DNA from: CAMEON01 sp963643175
GTDB taxonomy: Bacteria; Bacillota; Clostridia; Oscillospirales; CAG-272
NCBI GenBank assembly: GCA_963643175.1
Contig: CAVIJF010000005.1
Span: forward strand, 1-64,000
Direction of reading: 5' to 3'
Length of the DNA: 64,000 nucleotides
The translations under genes were made by a program, and so were the position numbers. The notes beneath the pieces are model-generated. The model was not told the DNA's origin. It did not search any database and saw only the letters and a program-made list of their open reading frames with translations. Positions 53,762 to 62,543 of this stretch are shown piece after piece. Positions within the stretch are counted from its first letter, which is position 1. Each line of letters starts with the position of its first letter.

Positions 53762-54579
53762 AGGTACTTTCGCGTGTCTATATGGGACTCATTTTCCTCC
53801 TTCTGTATGTGCCCATCCTCGTGCTGATTGTGTTCTCCTTCAACGAGGGCGGGAGTCTTGCGTCCTTCACCGGCGTGTCGCTGAAATGGTACCGGGAGCT
53901 GTTTGCGGATGAGGAGGCGCTGACCTCCCTGCGCAACTCGGTGGTGCTCGCCGTCAGTGCGGCGCTGATTGCAACGGTCATCGGCACCTTCGGCGCACTG
54001 GGACTGAATACCATGCGCAAGCGCTGGCTCCGGGGTGCGGTACAGACCGTGACCAACATTCCCATGATGAATCCGGATATCGTGACCGGCGTTTCCATGA
54101 TGCTGCTGTTCGTCGCGGCGGCGACTATCCTCGGCACCTCCAGTACCTTCGGCTTCGGCACCCTGCTGATTGCGCATGTCACCTTTGACCTGCCCTACGT
54201 CATCCTGTCTGTCATGCCGCGATTCAAGACGTTGGACAGCTCGCTGTCCGAGGCGGCGCAGGATCTGGGCTGTACGCCCTCGCGGGCATTCTTCCGGGTC
54301 GAGTTGCCGGAGATTGTGCCGGGTATCGTGTCGGGACTCATGATGTCCTTCACCCTGTCGCTGGATGATTTCGTCATCTCCCACTTTGTCAGCTCCCCCG
54401 ACTTCCAGACACTGCCGCTGTACGTCTACAACCAGACGGCGCACAATGTCAAGTTCAGTATGTACGCGCTGTGCGCTCTCATCGTGGTGATTATTCTGGC
54501 AGTGCTGCTGGCGGTCAACTTCGCCGGCTCCTTCCGCACCGCACGTGCCAGACGCCGGGAAGGGGGTGTCCGCGCATGA
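53758..54579 (+). CDS. potC: Spermidine/putrescine permease PotC
   Basis: 273 aa, six membrane helices. EAA motif in LSEAAQDLGCTPSRAFFRVELPEIVPGI; conserved FNEGGSLASFTGVSLKWY after helix 1. Starts with GTG at 53758, overlapping the potB stop (GTGA), with GGAGG 8 nt upstream; an ATG at 53710 inside potB lacks this. Overlaps potD by ATGA. Confidence 0.93.
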   Translation: MKVLSRVYMGLIFLLLYVPILVLIVFSFNEGGSLASFTGVSLKWYRELFADEEALTSLRNSVVLAVSAALIATVIGTFGALGLNTMRKRWLRGAVQTVTNIPMMNPDIVTGVSMMLLFVAAATILGTSSTFGFGTLLIAHVTFDLPYVILSVMPRFKTLDSSLSEAAQDLGCTPSRAFFRVELPEIVPGIVSGLMMSFTLSLDDFVISHFVSSPDFQTLPLYVYNQTAHNVKFSMYALCALIVVIILAVLLAVNFAGSFRTARARRREGGVRA

Positions 54580-55847
54580 AACAGAGGAACGGAAACGAAA
54601 CAACCGCCCGGCGGCGCGTCGTCGCGCTGTGCGCGGCACTGCTCTGCCTGTGCGGATGTGCCTTGCCGCTCCTGACCTCCTGCGAGGAGGTCACGGGCAA
54701 GGTCACGACACTCTACGTTTACAACTGGGGCGAGTATATCTCCGACGGTTCGGAGGATACGCTGGACTCCAACGCCGCCTTTGAGGAATGGTACTACGAA
54801 ACCTACGGCGAGCGTGTGCGCGTCAATTACTCCACCTTTTCCAGCAACGAGGATATGTACGCCAAGCTGTCCTCCGGGTCGGTGTCCTACGATGTGGTGG
54901 TGCCGTCGGACTATATGATTCAGCGGCTGATTGCGGAGGGACTGGTGCAGAAGCTGGATCACGCGAACATCCCGAACCTTGTCAACCTGCACGGGGACTT
55001 CTACGGCGAGGATGCCAAGTACGACTACTACGACAAGGGCTGCACGTACTCCGTGCCGTATATGTACGGCATGGTGGGCGTTATTTACAACACCACCATG
55101 GTTGACCCGGATGACCCCAACCTCGGCAGCTGGAATCTGCTCTGGGACGAGCGCAACGCCGGCAATATCCTGCAGTTCAACAACTCGCGCGATGCTTTCG
55201 GCTCCGCGCAGTACCTGCTTGGGCTGGATGTCAACTCGGACAGCGAGGCAGACTGGCGGCAGGCGCTGGAGAAGCTCCGGGAGCAGAAGCATGTCGTGCA
55301 GGGCTACGTCATGGATGAGATATACAACAAGATGGAGAACGGCTCTGCAGCCATCGCCGCCTACTACGCCGGGGACTTCATGACCATGTACGAGGAGAAT
55401 GAGGACCTGGAGTTCTACTATCCGTCCGAGGGAACCAACCTGTATGTGGACGCCATGTGCATTCCCATCTCTGCCAAGAACAAGCTGATTGCCGAGCGGT
55501 ACATCAACTTCATGCTGACGGAGGAGCCCGCCGTTGCCAATGCCGAATATACCTACTACGGTTCCCCCAATCGGCTGGTGCGGGAGAACGAGGAGTATAT
55601 TGAGTACATGAACAGCATCAAGGACGGCGGCTTTGACCTCATGTACGACACGGACGACGTGCACGCGACCGCGTATGAGAACATGACCCCCGAAAAGCTG
55701 GCACTTCTGAATCGGCTCTGGGAGGAGCTGAAGTCGGATATCGACATCGGCACGGGCATTTATGTCATCTGCGGCGTTATCGTCGCCGTGATGGCTGGCA
55801 TCGGCATTTACTTCGCCGTGCGGCGGAAAATCCGCAATATCTATTGA
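54576..55847 (+). CDS. potD: Spermidine/putrescine-binding protein PotD with a C-terminal membrane helix
   Basis: 423 aa, about 70 longer than usual PotD. N-terminal hydrophobic signal ending in a lipobox-like LLTSC, then LYVYNWGEYISDGSEDTL (the PotD start), ground-plan residues VVPSDYMIQRL and PYMYGMVGVIYN. After the binding domain the sequence SDIDIGTGIYVICGVIVA...AVRRKIRNIY forms a membrane helix (~395-415) with a basic tail. So the protein seems anchored at both ends. Coupled to potC by ATGA. Confidence 0.93.
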   Translation: MKQRNGNETTARRRVVALCAALLCLCGCALPLLTSCEEVTGKVTTLYVYNWGEYISDGSEDTLDSNAAFEEWYYETYGERVRVNYSTFSSNEDMYAKLSSGSVSYDVVVPSDYMIQRLIAEGLVQKLDHANIPNLVNLHGDFYGEDAKYDYYDKGCTYSVPYMYGMVGVIYNTTMVDPDDPNLGSWNLLWDERNAGNILQFNNSRDAFGSAQYLLGLDVNSDSEADWRQALEKLREQKHVVQGYVMDEIYNKMENGSAAIAAYYAGDFMTMYEENEDLEFYYPSEGTNLYVDAMCIPISAKNKLIAERYINFMLTEEPAVANAEYTYYGSPNRLVRENEEYIEYMNSIKDGGFDLMYDTDDVHATAYENMTPEKLALLNRLWEELKSDIDIGTGIYVICGVIVAVMAGIGIYFAVRRKIRNIY

Positions 55848-55861
55848 GAATGAAAAAACTG

Positions 55862-55903
55862 CAGGGTGCAGGCACCGGCATTTCCACCGGTGCCTGCACC
55901 CTG
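55862..55903 (+). terminator. Hairpin after potABCD
   Basis: A 17-bp perfect stem (CAGGGTGCAGGCACCGG and complement) with an 8-nt loop, 14 nt after potD. Only a weak T tail (TCTGCATT), so either a non-canonical terminator or an mRNA-stabilising end. Confidence 0.65.
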
Positions 55904-56042
55904 TCTGCATTCAGGCGGAAAAAGGTGTAAAATTTTTCCGGAAAGCCCGACATTTTCTGTTTGCCGTTCGTTATCTATACAGACGGGGCGGAGAGGCATT
56001 GGACAGCGTACGGGTTTCACCCTCTCCGTGCCCGTGCCGCAT

Positions 56043-56296
56043 CCGGCGCAGACGCAGGGGTGCCGGGGGCGAAGCCCCCGACAAAATAAACCAGAAGTCT
56101 CACCCTTCCCCGCCGGGGAAGGGGGTCGGGGGGGGTGGGGGAAGAAAGCTGCGCAAGGGCAGGGTCGAACCGTCAACGCCGGGGACAAGCCCCCCTGAAA
56201 AATCCGCTTTGCAAAAAAGTAGATGTCATTGTCGGGGCAAACCTGCCAAAATCTCTCTCCGGCGCAGACGCAGGGGTGCCGGGGGCGAAGCCCCCG
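56043..56296. repeat. Composite intergenic repeat, copy D
   Basis: Order Y (56043-56080), X reversed (56100-56146), Z (56157-56195), then a second Y (56259-56296). The two Y copies are identical over 38 bp, 216 bp apart. The orientation is the exact reverse of copy A (Y-X-Z against Z-X-Y). The second Y ends 7 nt before the TATAAT of the rny leader. 55904-56042 holds no gene. Confidence 0.8.
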
Positions 56297-56303
56297 GTTT
56301 GTG

Positions 56304-56347
56304 TATAATAAATAGGCGTCCGTCCGGCTCATGGCAGCGGACGGACG
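56304..56347 (+). promoter_or_regulatory. rny -10 box and leader hairpin
   Basis: A perfect TATAAT (56304-56309) with no good -35 at 17 bp, because that position falls in the repeat's GC hairpin. It is followed by CGTCCGTCCG/CGGACGGACG (56317-56347) and TTTT, a terminator-like attenuator structure in the rny leader. Confidence 0.5.
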
Positions 56348-56393
56348 TTTTGCATTCAAAATCTGAGAATACGAAGAAAAGGAGGTGTTATCC

Positions 56394-58001
56394 ATGAATC
56401 CTGTCATTGCAGCAGTGATTGCAGGCGTTGTGTGCCTGATTCTGGGCGTCGGCGTCGGCGTGATACTGCGTAAGAAGCTGGCGGAGGCGAAAATCGGAAC
56501 GGCGGAAAAGCAAGCCGAACGGGTGCGCGAGGAAGCCGAGCGACTGCGCGAACGGGCAAAGGATATGGTTGCCGAAGGACGGAAACAGGCGGAAACGCTG
56601 AAGAAGGAAGCCGTTCTGGCGGCGCAGGAAGAAGGACTCGAACTCAAGAATGAGATGGAGCGGGAAATCCGCGACCGCCGGGCAGAGGTTTCCCGCACGG
56701 AACTCAAGCTGAGCAAACGCGAGGAAACGCTGGACAAGAAGAGCGACCTGCTGGACAAGAAAAGCGAACAGCTGGACAAGAAGAATGAACAGCTTGACCG
56801 CAAAATCAAGGACGCGGACGCAATCCGCGAAAAGGCAGAGGGCGTGCTGACACAGCAGATGGCGCGGCTGGAGGAAATTTCCGGCTATACCGCCGAGCAG
56901 GCAAAGGCGGAACTGCTTGCCAACATGGAGTCCGAAATCAAGCATGAAATGGCGCAGCGCCTGATTGAACTGGAAAGCCGCTTCAAGGACGAGGCGGACG
57001 ACCGGGCGTGCCATATCATGGCACTTGCCATTCAGCGGTGCGCGGGCGATTTCGTAGCCGAGTCCACCATCTCGTCGGTGTCGCTGCCCAGTGAGGAAAT
57101 GAAGGGGCGCATCATCGGACGCGAGGGACGCAATATCCAGAAGCTGGAGACGCTCACGGGCGTGGAGCTGATTATTGACGACACGCCGGAGGTCATCACC
57201 ATTTCCGGATTTGACCCCATCCGCCGCGAGGTTGCCCGGCTGGCGCTGGAAAAGCTCATCGCGGACGGACGTATCCACCCGACCCGCATCGAGGAAATGG
57301 TGGAGAAAGCCAAGAAAGACGTGGACGCCGCTATCAAACAGGCGGGCGAACGCGCAACATTTGAAGTCAACATTCACGGCATCAATCCCGATCTGGTGCG
57401 CCTGCTGGGACGTCTGCGCTACCGGACAAGCTACGGTCAGAACGTTCTGCAGCACTCCATTGAAGTGGCTATCCTCGCCGGTATCATGGCGGAGGAGCTG
57501 GGCGTGGACGCGACGCTGGCGCGCCGTGCGGGTCTTCTGCATGACATCGGCAAGGCGTTCCCCTACGATGTGGAGGGCTCCCATGTACAGATCGGCGTGA
57601 ACGCCGCCAAGAAGTACAAGGAGAGCAAGGAGGTCATTCATGCCATCGAGGCGCACCACGGCGATGTGGAGCCTCAGTCGGTTGTCGCCGTGCTGGTACA
57701 GGCCGCCGATGCCATTTCCGCCGCCCGTCCGGGTGCCCGCCGGGAGGATATGGAAAACTACATCAAGCGTCTGGAAAAGCTGGAGGAGATTGCCGAAAGT
57801 TTCCAGGGTGTCGAGAAGGCGTATGCCATTCAGGCGGGCAGAGAGCTGCGCGTGATGGTCAGACCGGAATCGGTCAGCGACGAGAGCATGGTGCTTGTTG
57901 CCCGTCAGCTGGCGGAAAAGATTCAGTCCGAGGTCAAGTACCCCGGGCAGATCAAGATCAATGTTATCCGCGAGAGCCGCGTGGTCAGCTACGCCAAGTA
58001 A
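56394..58001 (+). CDS. rny: Ribonuclease Y
   Basis: 535 aa. Membrane-anchored endoribonuclease that starts mRNA decay. N-terminal helix (AAVIAGVVCLILGVGVGVIL), a long charged coiled coil to ~200 with DKKS/DKKN repeats, a KH domain (GRIIGREGRNIQKLETLTGVELI), then the HD domain (LQHSIEVAILAGIMAEELG, HDIGKA) and AYAIQAGRELRVMV at the end. ATG at 56394 follows GGAGG by 8 nt; an ATG 9 nt earlier is less well placed. Confidence 0.96.
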   Translation: MNPVIAAVIAGVVCLILGVGVGVILRKKLAEAKIGTAEKQAERVREEAERLRERAKDMVAEGRKQAETLKKEAVLAAQEEGLELKNEMEREIRDRRAEVSRTELKLSKREETLDKKSDLLDKKSEQLDKKNEQLDRKIKDADAIREKAEGVLTQQMARLEEISGYTAEQAKAELLANMESEIKHEMAQRLIELESRFKDEADDRACHIMALAIQRCAGDFVAESTISSVSLPSEEMKGRIIGREGRNIQKLETLTGVELIIDDTPEVITISGFDPIRREVARLALEKLIADGRIHPTRIEEMVEKAKKDVDAAIKQAGERATFEVNIHGINPDLVRLLGRLRYRTSYGQNVLQHSIEVAILAGIMAEELGVDATLARRAGLLHDIGKAFPYDVEGSHVQIGVNAAKKYKESKEVIHAIEAHHGDVEPQSVVAVLVQAADAISAARPGARREDMENYIKRLEKLEEIAESFQGVEKAYAIQAGRELRVMVRPESVSDESMVLVARQLAEKIQSEVKYPGQIKINVIRESRVVSYAK

Positions 58002-58206
58002 GGCGTGCCGCGTGACATCCTCACGACAGTTTCACCGTGCGACCCTTTGTACCCTGTCGTCAGAATCCGCTGACCGACAGACTTATGCAACATCAAGGGA
58101 TGCTGTAAAAAACCGGCGGCGCTGTCCCCGGTGTGCTGTTGTCCGCCCAGCCATCCGCAGGCGGTTTCACATAGAGTTTTACATACAACCCCCGTGTTCA
58201 TAATTG

Positions 58207-58227
58207 CCGCGCTCCTTTGCGCGGTTT
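58207..58227 (+). terminator. Weak terminator after rny
   Basis: CCGCGC/GCGCGG with a 6-nt loop and TTT, ~205 nt after the rny stop. The stretch 58002-58206 before it shows no gene or RNA that I recognise. Confidence 0.45.
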
Positions 58228-58240
58228 GGTATATGAAAAC

Positions 58241-58343
58241 CGCCCCCGCTCTCCCGATTGGGAGGGCGGGGGCGTTGGCGCTCTTCCGCACCAATCTGAT
58301 ACAGTACGCCGGGGGCGTGGGCTGAAAAGCTCACGCCCCCGGC
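58241..58343. repeat. Two strong GC hairpins before the LRR gene
   Basis: 58241-58274: 15-bp stem of CGCCCCCGC type with a GATT loop. 58308-58343: 16-bp stem GCCGGGGGCGTG...CACGCCCCCGGC with a GAAA tetraloop. Neither is followed by a T run. They resemble the Y-module hairpin in style but not in sequence. Confidence 0.6.
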
Positions 58344-58369
58344 GCCGTGGATATTTCACAATTCCCCCC

Positions 58370-58398
58370 TTGCATCCCGCGCCTGTTTGTGATATACT
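58370..58398 (+). promoter_or_regulatory. Sigma-A promoter of the LRR lipoprotein
   Basis: TTGCAT (58370-58375), 17 bp, TATACT (58393-58398). Confidence 0.7.
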
Positions 58399-58436
58399 AC
58401 GCAGGAGAAGTATTCACTGCCATACGGGAGGGAACC

Positions 58437-59837
58437 ATGAAGCAGAGATATGTAGGTCTGATCGGCACCCTGCTGGGCGCCGCACTGCTGCTGTCGGCGA
58501 CCGGCTGCGCCCGGACACCGGCGGAGCAGGGAAACACAACCGCCGCGCAGGAGGCGGAAACGGCGGCGCGGGAGCCGGATACCCGCCGGCTGACCGATAC
58601 CGCCGCCTATGAGGCGCGCCTGTCCAACAGCTTTGACGGCATGGAACCCGCCACTGCTGCCGACCTGACCTTCACGGCTGACGCGGACGGCGTGACAGTT
58701 ACGGGGTACACGGGTACGGCAACGGTGCTGGTCATTCCCGCCGAACTGGACGGGAAACCGGTGGTCGCCATCGGGGAGGGCGCCTTCCGGGGGGCGGCTG
58801 TCCGGGCACTCAGCCTGCCGGACAGTCTGCGCCGCATCGGGCTCGGCGCGCTGGAAAAGTGCCGCGATCTGGTTACGCTCCGCACGCCGCTGCTCTGCGC
58901 CGACGGCTGTGACTGGTTCGCCTCGCTGTTCGGCGCCGATTCCTACATCAGCGGCGCAACTGCCGTTCCGGCAAAGCTGACCACGCTCCTGCTGACCGGC
59001 GGGGCGGCGGTCACGGCGGTTCCGGACTACTGCTTCTACGGCTGTACCGGTCTGGAGACGGTCGGACTGCCTGCCGGAGTGGAAACGGTGGGGGCGTTCG
59101 CCTTTTACGGCGCCGGTTCGCTGGCGTATGTCTCCCTGCCGGACAGCCTGCGGCGCGTGGGCGAGTATGCGTTTGCCAACTGCACGGCACTGCTGACGCT
59201 GCGCCTGTCCGCCGGGACGGAATCGCTGGGGGCGCATATGCTGGAGGGGTGCGCACGGCTGGAAAGCCTGACGCTGCCCTTTGTTGGCGGCGCGGCGGAC
59301 AAGCCGGAAACCGCGTGGCTCGGGTACCTGTTCGGGGCGGCATCGCATACACTGACAGAGAGCTTCCTGCCCGCCTCGCTCCAGACGGTGGAGCTTCTGC
59401 CCGGCTGTACCGCCGTGCCCGACAACGCCTTCTATGCTTGCAGCCGCCTGCGGGAGATTGTCCTGCCCGACACGGTGACGTCGGTCGGCTACCGCGCCTT
59501 CTATCGGTGCGCGTACCTGACCGCCGTGACGCTCCCGGCGGGGCTGACCGCTCTCGGCGATGAGGCGTTTTCGGGCTGTGAGCGACTGGAAACCGTCAAC
59601 CTGTCCATGCTGGACACGACCGAAAACTGGGGCATCCAGACCTTCCGGGGATGCGTCAGCCTGCGGAGCGTAACGCTGTCCGGAAAGCTGAGCGGGCGCC
59701 TGCCGTCCGGTACGTTTGCGGGCTGTACGGCATTGGAGGAGCTGTCCGGTGCCTCGGATGCGCTGGAGCCGGACGCTTCCGCCTTCCGCGGTTGTCCGGT
59801 ATACGAGCGGACGACGGAAACCGCCACGGTGGCATGA
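58437..59837 (+). CDS. BspA-type leucine-rich-repeat lipoprotein
   Basis: 466 aa. Signal peptide with lipobox SATGC (Cys24), an Ala/Glu linker, then LRR_5 (BspA) repeats: units such as GAFRGAAVRALSLPDSLRRI, FYGCTGLETVGLPAGVETVG and FSGCERLETVNLS recur every ~23 residues to the end. Such proteins bind host or bacterial surface ligands or sense them. GGGAGGG ribosome site; a longer open frame upstream is excluded by the signal peptide. The phosphoesterase gene starts 8 nt after it. Confidence 0.85.
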   Translation: MKQRYVGLIGTLLGAALLLSATGCARTPAEQGNTTAAQEAETAAREPDTRRLTDTAAYEARLSNSFDGMEPATAADLTFTADADGVTVTGYTGTATVLVIPAELDGKPVVAIGEGAFRGAAVRALSLPDSLRRIGLGALEKCRDLVTLRTPLLCADGCDWFASLFGADSYISGATAVPAKLTTLLLTGGAAVTAVPDYCFYGCTGLETVGLPAGVETVGAFAFYGAGSLAYVSLPDSLRRVGEYAFANCTALLTLRLSAGTESLGAHMLEGCARLESLTLPFVGGAADKPETAWLGYLFGAASHTLTESFLPASLQTVELLPGCTAVPDNAFYACSRLREIVLPDTVTSVGYRAFYRCAYLTAVTLPAGLTALGDEAFSGCERLETVNLSMLDTTENWGIQTFRGCVSLRSVTLSGKLSGRLPSGTFAGCTALEELSGASDALEPDASAFRGCPVYERTTETATVA

Positions 59838-59844
59838 GCGTGGC

Positions 59845-60354
59845 ATGAATATTCTGCTGCTGTCCGATTCGCACGGACACCCCGACCGCATCCGCGAGGC
59901 GGTGGAGCGCACCCGTCCCGACTGCATTCTGTTCGCGGGGGACGGCGTGCGCGACCTTGCCGGGGTGCATATCGCGCCGGGGGTGCCGGTGTACGCCGTC
60001 CGGGGCAACTGTGATGCGCCGTGGGATCCGCTGACTGCGCAGTACCCGGAGGAACAGATTGCTGTGCTGGACGGCGTGCGCATCCTGCTGACGCACGGGC
60101 ACACGATGGGGGTCAAGAGCGGGCTGGGTCGGGCGGTTGCCCACGCCGTCAGTCTGCGGGCGGATGTGCTGGTTTTCGGGCATACGCACGAGGTGTATGA
60201 ATGCGGATTCCGCCCGGATTCCGCCGCGCCGGCGATGCAGACCGCACGGCCGCTGTTGGTGTGCAACCCCGGCAGTGTCGGGCGGTATCCGTACAGCTTC
60301 GGGACGCTGACCCTGCGCGGCGGGCAGGTGCTGTTCGGATCGGGTACCCTGTGA
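59845..60354 (+). CDS. YfcE/MJ0936-family metallophosphoesterase
   Basis: 169 aa. Metal-binding blocks: LLLSDSHGHPD, LFAGDGV, AVRGNCD, LLTHGHTMG and VFGHTHEVYE, the full set for an active enzyme. Probably a cytoplasmic phosphodiesterase. The ATG at 59845 has only a weak ribosome site and likely relies on coupling to the LRR gene 8 nt upstream. No terminator seen to 60452. Confidence 0.9.
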   Translation: MNILLLSDSHGHPDRIREAVERTRPDCILFAGDGVRDLAGVHIAPGVPVYAVRGNCDAPWDPLTAQYPEEQIAVLDGVRILLTHGHTMGVKSGLGRAVAHAVSLRADVLVFGHTHEVYECGFRPDSAAPAMQTARPLLVCNPGSVGRYPYSFGTLTLRGGQVLFGSGTL

Positions 60355-60452
60355 GGCACTGCCGGGGCACCCGGAAGCCGGCTCTATGCGTATATCCTTT
60401 GCATATATCAACAATATGTGAATAATTATTCGTTAAATGGCTGTCCTTCCCG

Positions 60453-60500
60453 CAAAAAAATACCCGCCGCCGGAGTGCAGCTGCACTCCGGCGGCGGGTA
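60453..60500 (-). terminator. Terminator of spoVG with a perfect 40-nt palindrome
   Basis: 60461-60500 is a perfect palindrome (20-bp arms, TACCCGCCGCCGGAGTGCAG). Read on the minus strand it is followed by seven Ts (60454-60460). 40 nt after the spoVG stop. Confidence 0.92.
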
Positions 60501-60540
60501 CCCGGGGCGTCACCTCCGGTGCGGTGACGCGCAGTCCGTA

Positions 60541-60858
60541 TCAGATCTCTGCGGGGGCTTCGGTTTCCGCAGTCTCGTCGGCTTCGGCGGCTGCCTCAGC
60601 AGCGGCAAGCGCCTGGTTATACGCCTCGATCACTGCCTTTTCCAGAACGCCCCGGAACTGGGAATTGATGGGGTGTACGATATCCCGGAAGGTCTCATCA
60701 GGGTTTTTCCGGCTGGGCATAACGATAAAGAACTTATCGCGGGCATTGATGACCTTGATATCATGGACAGCGAGCTGTCCGTCAAACGTCACCGACACGA
60801 TGGCCTTCATAGGACCATCCTCAAACAACTTTCTTACTTTGACGTCCGTGATCTGCAT
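60541..60858 (-). CDS. spoVG: SpoVG, RNA/DNA-binding septation regulator
   Basis: 105 aa. MQITDVKVRKLFEDGPMKAIVSVTFDGQLAVHDIKVI and FIVMPSRKNPDETFRDIVHPIN are invariant SpoVG blocks. The C-terminal ~15 residues are an Ala/Glu-rich extension. GGAGGTG ribosome site. Presence in a non-spore-forming relative would still be normal. A GATACAAT -10 candidate lies near 60890; a -35 was not clear. Confidence 0.95.
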   Translation of the reverse strand: MQITDVKVRKLFEDGPMKAIVSVTFDGQLAVHDIKVINARDKFFIVMPSRKNPDETFRDIVHPINSQFRGVLEKAVIEAYNQALAAAEAAAEADETAETEAPAEI

Positions 60859-61047
60859 AACATGGCACCTCCGTTGCTATAATTTTCATTGTATCCTTCG
60901 GACGCTTACAGTATAAATCAGCATTGTGACCTGCATTCAACGGTTTTGAAATTTTTCTGTGAATTTTCATTCACTGCGCCACGGCGGAGAGACATATAGT
61001 CTTCAGCCGGCTTTCAGATTTCCGGCGCGGGGGAGGGCGGTAATCCT

Positions 61048-62529
61048 ATGGCGATTCCCAATACACATGAGGGACCTGCCCGCATCGGCGCCGTAATGGA
61101 CGGCGTCCGGGTGCGCGGCGGGTCGGTATACTGTATCGGCATCGGCGGCGTGATGATGGCGTCGCTGGCAATTCTGACCGCGCGGGCGGGCTTTCCCGTC
61201 AGCGGCTCGGACCGGGCGTTTTCGGGCGGGTACGACAGCCCGGCGGCACGGCGCCTGACGGCGGCGGGCATCCGGCTGTTCGGCGACCACGCCGCCGCCC
61301 ATCTGCCGCCCGACTGCGGCGCGGTGATTTATACGGTTGCCATCACGGAGGATAACCCGGAGTACCGGGCGGCGGCGGAACGCGGCATTCCGCGCTTTTC
61401 CCGCGCGGACTACATCGGCTGGCTCATGACCGGATACCGTCAGCGCGTGGGCGTGGCGGGAATGCACGGCAAAAGCACCTGCACCTCCCTGTGTGCGCAG
61501 GTGTTTCTGGATGCCGCTGCCGACCCGACGGTGCTGATCGGCGCGGACTACCCGCCTATCGGGGGTGCGTTCCGGCTGGGGGCGCGGGACTGGTTCCTCT
61601 TTGAAGCCTGTGAGTATATGGATTCCTTTCTGGATTTCCGTCCCACCGTGGCGGTTCTGCTCAATGCGGAATTGGAGCACGTGGACTACTTCCGCAATCT
61701 GGAGCAGATTGAGGATTCCTTCTGCCGCTTCGCCTCGCTGACGGGGTGCGGGGGCGTGACGGTCTGCAACGCGGACGATGCCTGCGTCAGCCGCGCGGCG
61801 GCGCGGGCGCTAGCGGCGGGCGGCACGGGACGTGTCGTCACGTTTTCCGCGCAGGGCGCGGCGGCGGACGTATGCGCGCACGGCGCACGGTTGGAGCGGG
61901 GACTGCCCGTCTTTTCCCTGACGGTCGGCGGGGAGGACTGGGGGACGGTCTGCCTGCGCGTGCCGGGCATTCATCAGGTATGCGACGCGCTGGCGGCAGT
62001 GGCGGCGGCATGGGTTTCCGGGCTTTCGCGGGCGGATATTCTGCGGGGGCTTGCCGGTTTTACCGGCGTTGCCCGCCGGATGGAGTTCCGCGGCGAGGTG
62101 CAGGGCGGGCGCGTGTATGACGACTACGGACACCACCCGACCGAAATCCGCGCCACGTTAGGGGGCGCGTCGGCGTTGGTCGGCACCCGCCCGGACGGGA
62201 CGCCGGGGCGCTTGCTGTGCGTGTTCCAGCCGCATACATACAGCCGCACGGCACGCCTGTATGGCGGCTTCCTCACCGCGTTTGACGCCGCCGACCGGCT
62301 GATTCTGCTGGATATATACGCCGCGCGGGAAACCGACACGCAGGGCGTGTCCTCGGCAGGACTGGCGGCGGACATCCGGGCGCGGGGACGTGATGCGCTG
62401 TATGCGCCGTCGCCCGCAGATGCCGCCGCCGCCGTGCGGGCGTTTCTCTGCCCCGGCGATGTCGCCGTAATCATGGGTGCCGGCGACGTGACGCAGGTCA
62501 GCGACCTGCTCTGCCCGCGGACGAAGTAA
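61048..62529 (+). CDS. murC: UDP-N-acetylmuramate-L-alanine ligase
   Basis: 493 aa. Adds L-Ala to UDP-MurNAc in peptidoglycan precursor synthesis. N-terminal CIGIGGVMMASLAILTARAGFPVSGSD, the ATP loop VAGMHGKSTCTS (usual MurC is GTHGKTTTTS), then VYDDYGHHPTEI, which is diagnostic, and VFQPHTYSRT. The P-loop carries Met for Thr and Ser for Thr, but Lys is kept. Ser remains a workable Mg/phosphate ligand. Followed 14 nt later by an MBOAT gene. Confidence 0.93.
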   Translation: MAIPNTHEGPARIGAVMDGVRVRGGSVYCIGIGGVMMASLAILTARAGFPVSGSDRAFSGGYDSPAARRLTAAGIRLFGDHAAAHLPPDCGAVIYTVAITEDNPEYRAAAERGIPRFSRADYIGWLMTGYRQRVGVAGMHGKSTCTSLCAQVFLDAAADPTVLIGADYPPIGGAFRLGARDWFLFEACEYMDSFLDFRPTVAVLLNAELEHVDYFRNLEQIEDSFCRFASLTGCGGVTVCNADDACVSRAAARALAAGGTGRVVTFSAQGAAADVCAHGARLERGLPVFSLTVGGEDWGTVCLRVPGIHQVCDALAAVAAAWVSGLSRADILRGLAGFTGVARRMEFRGEVQGGRVYDDYGHHPTEIRATLGGASALVGTRPDGTPGRLLCVFQPHTYSRTARLYGGFLTAFDAADRLILLDIYAARETDTQGVSSAGLAADIRARGRDALYAPSPADAAAAVRAFLCPGDVAVIMGAGDVTQVSDLLCPRTK

Positions 62530-62543
62530 AGGAAAGAAAAAGT

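Noticed and set aside
58002..58206. A small RNA (6S-like) after rny
   Set aside because: Some pairing is possible, but no conserved 6S-type structure or promoter could be supported by eye.
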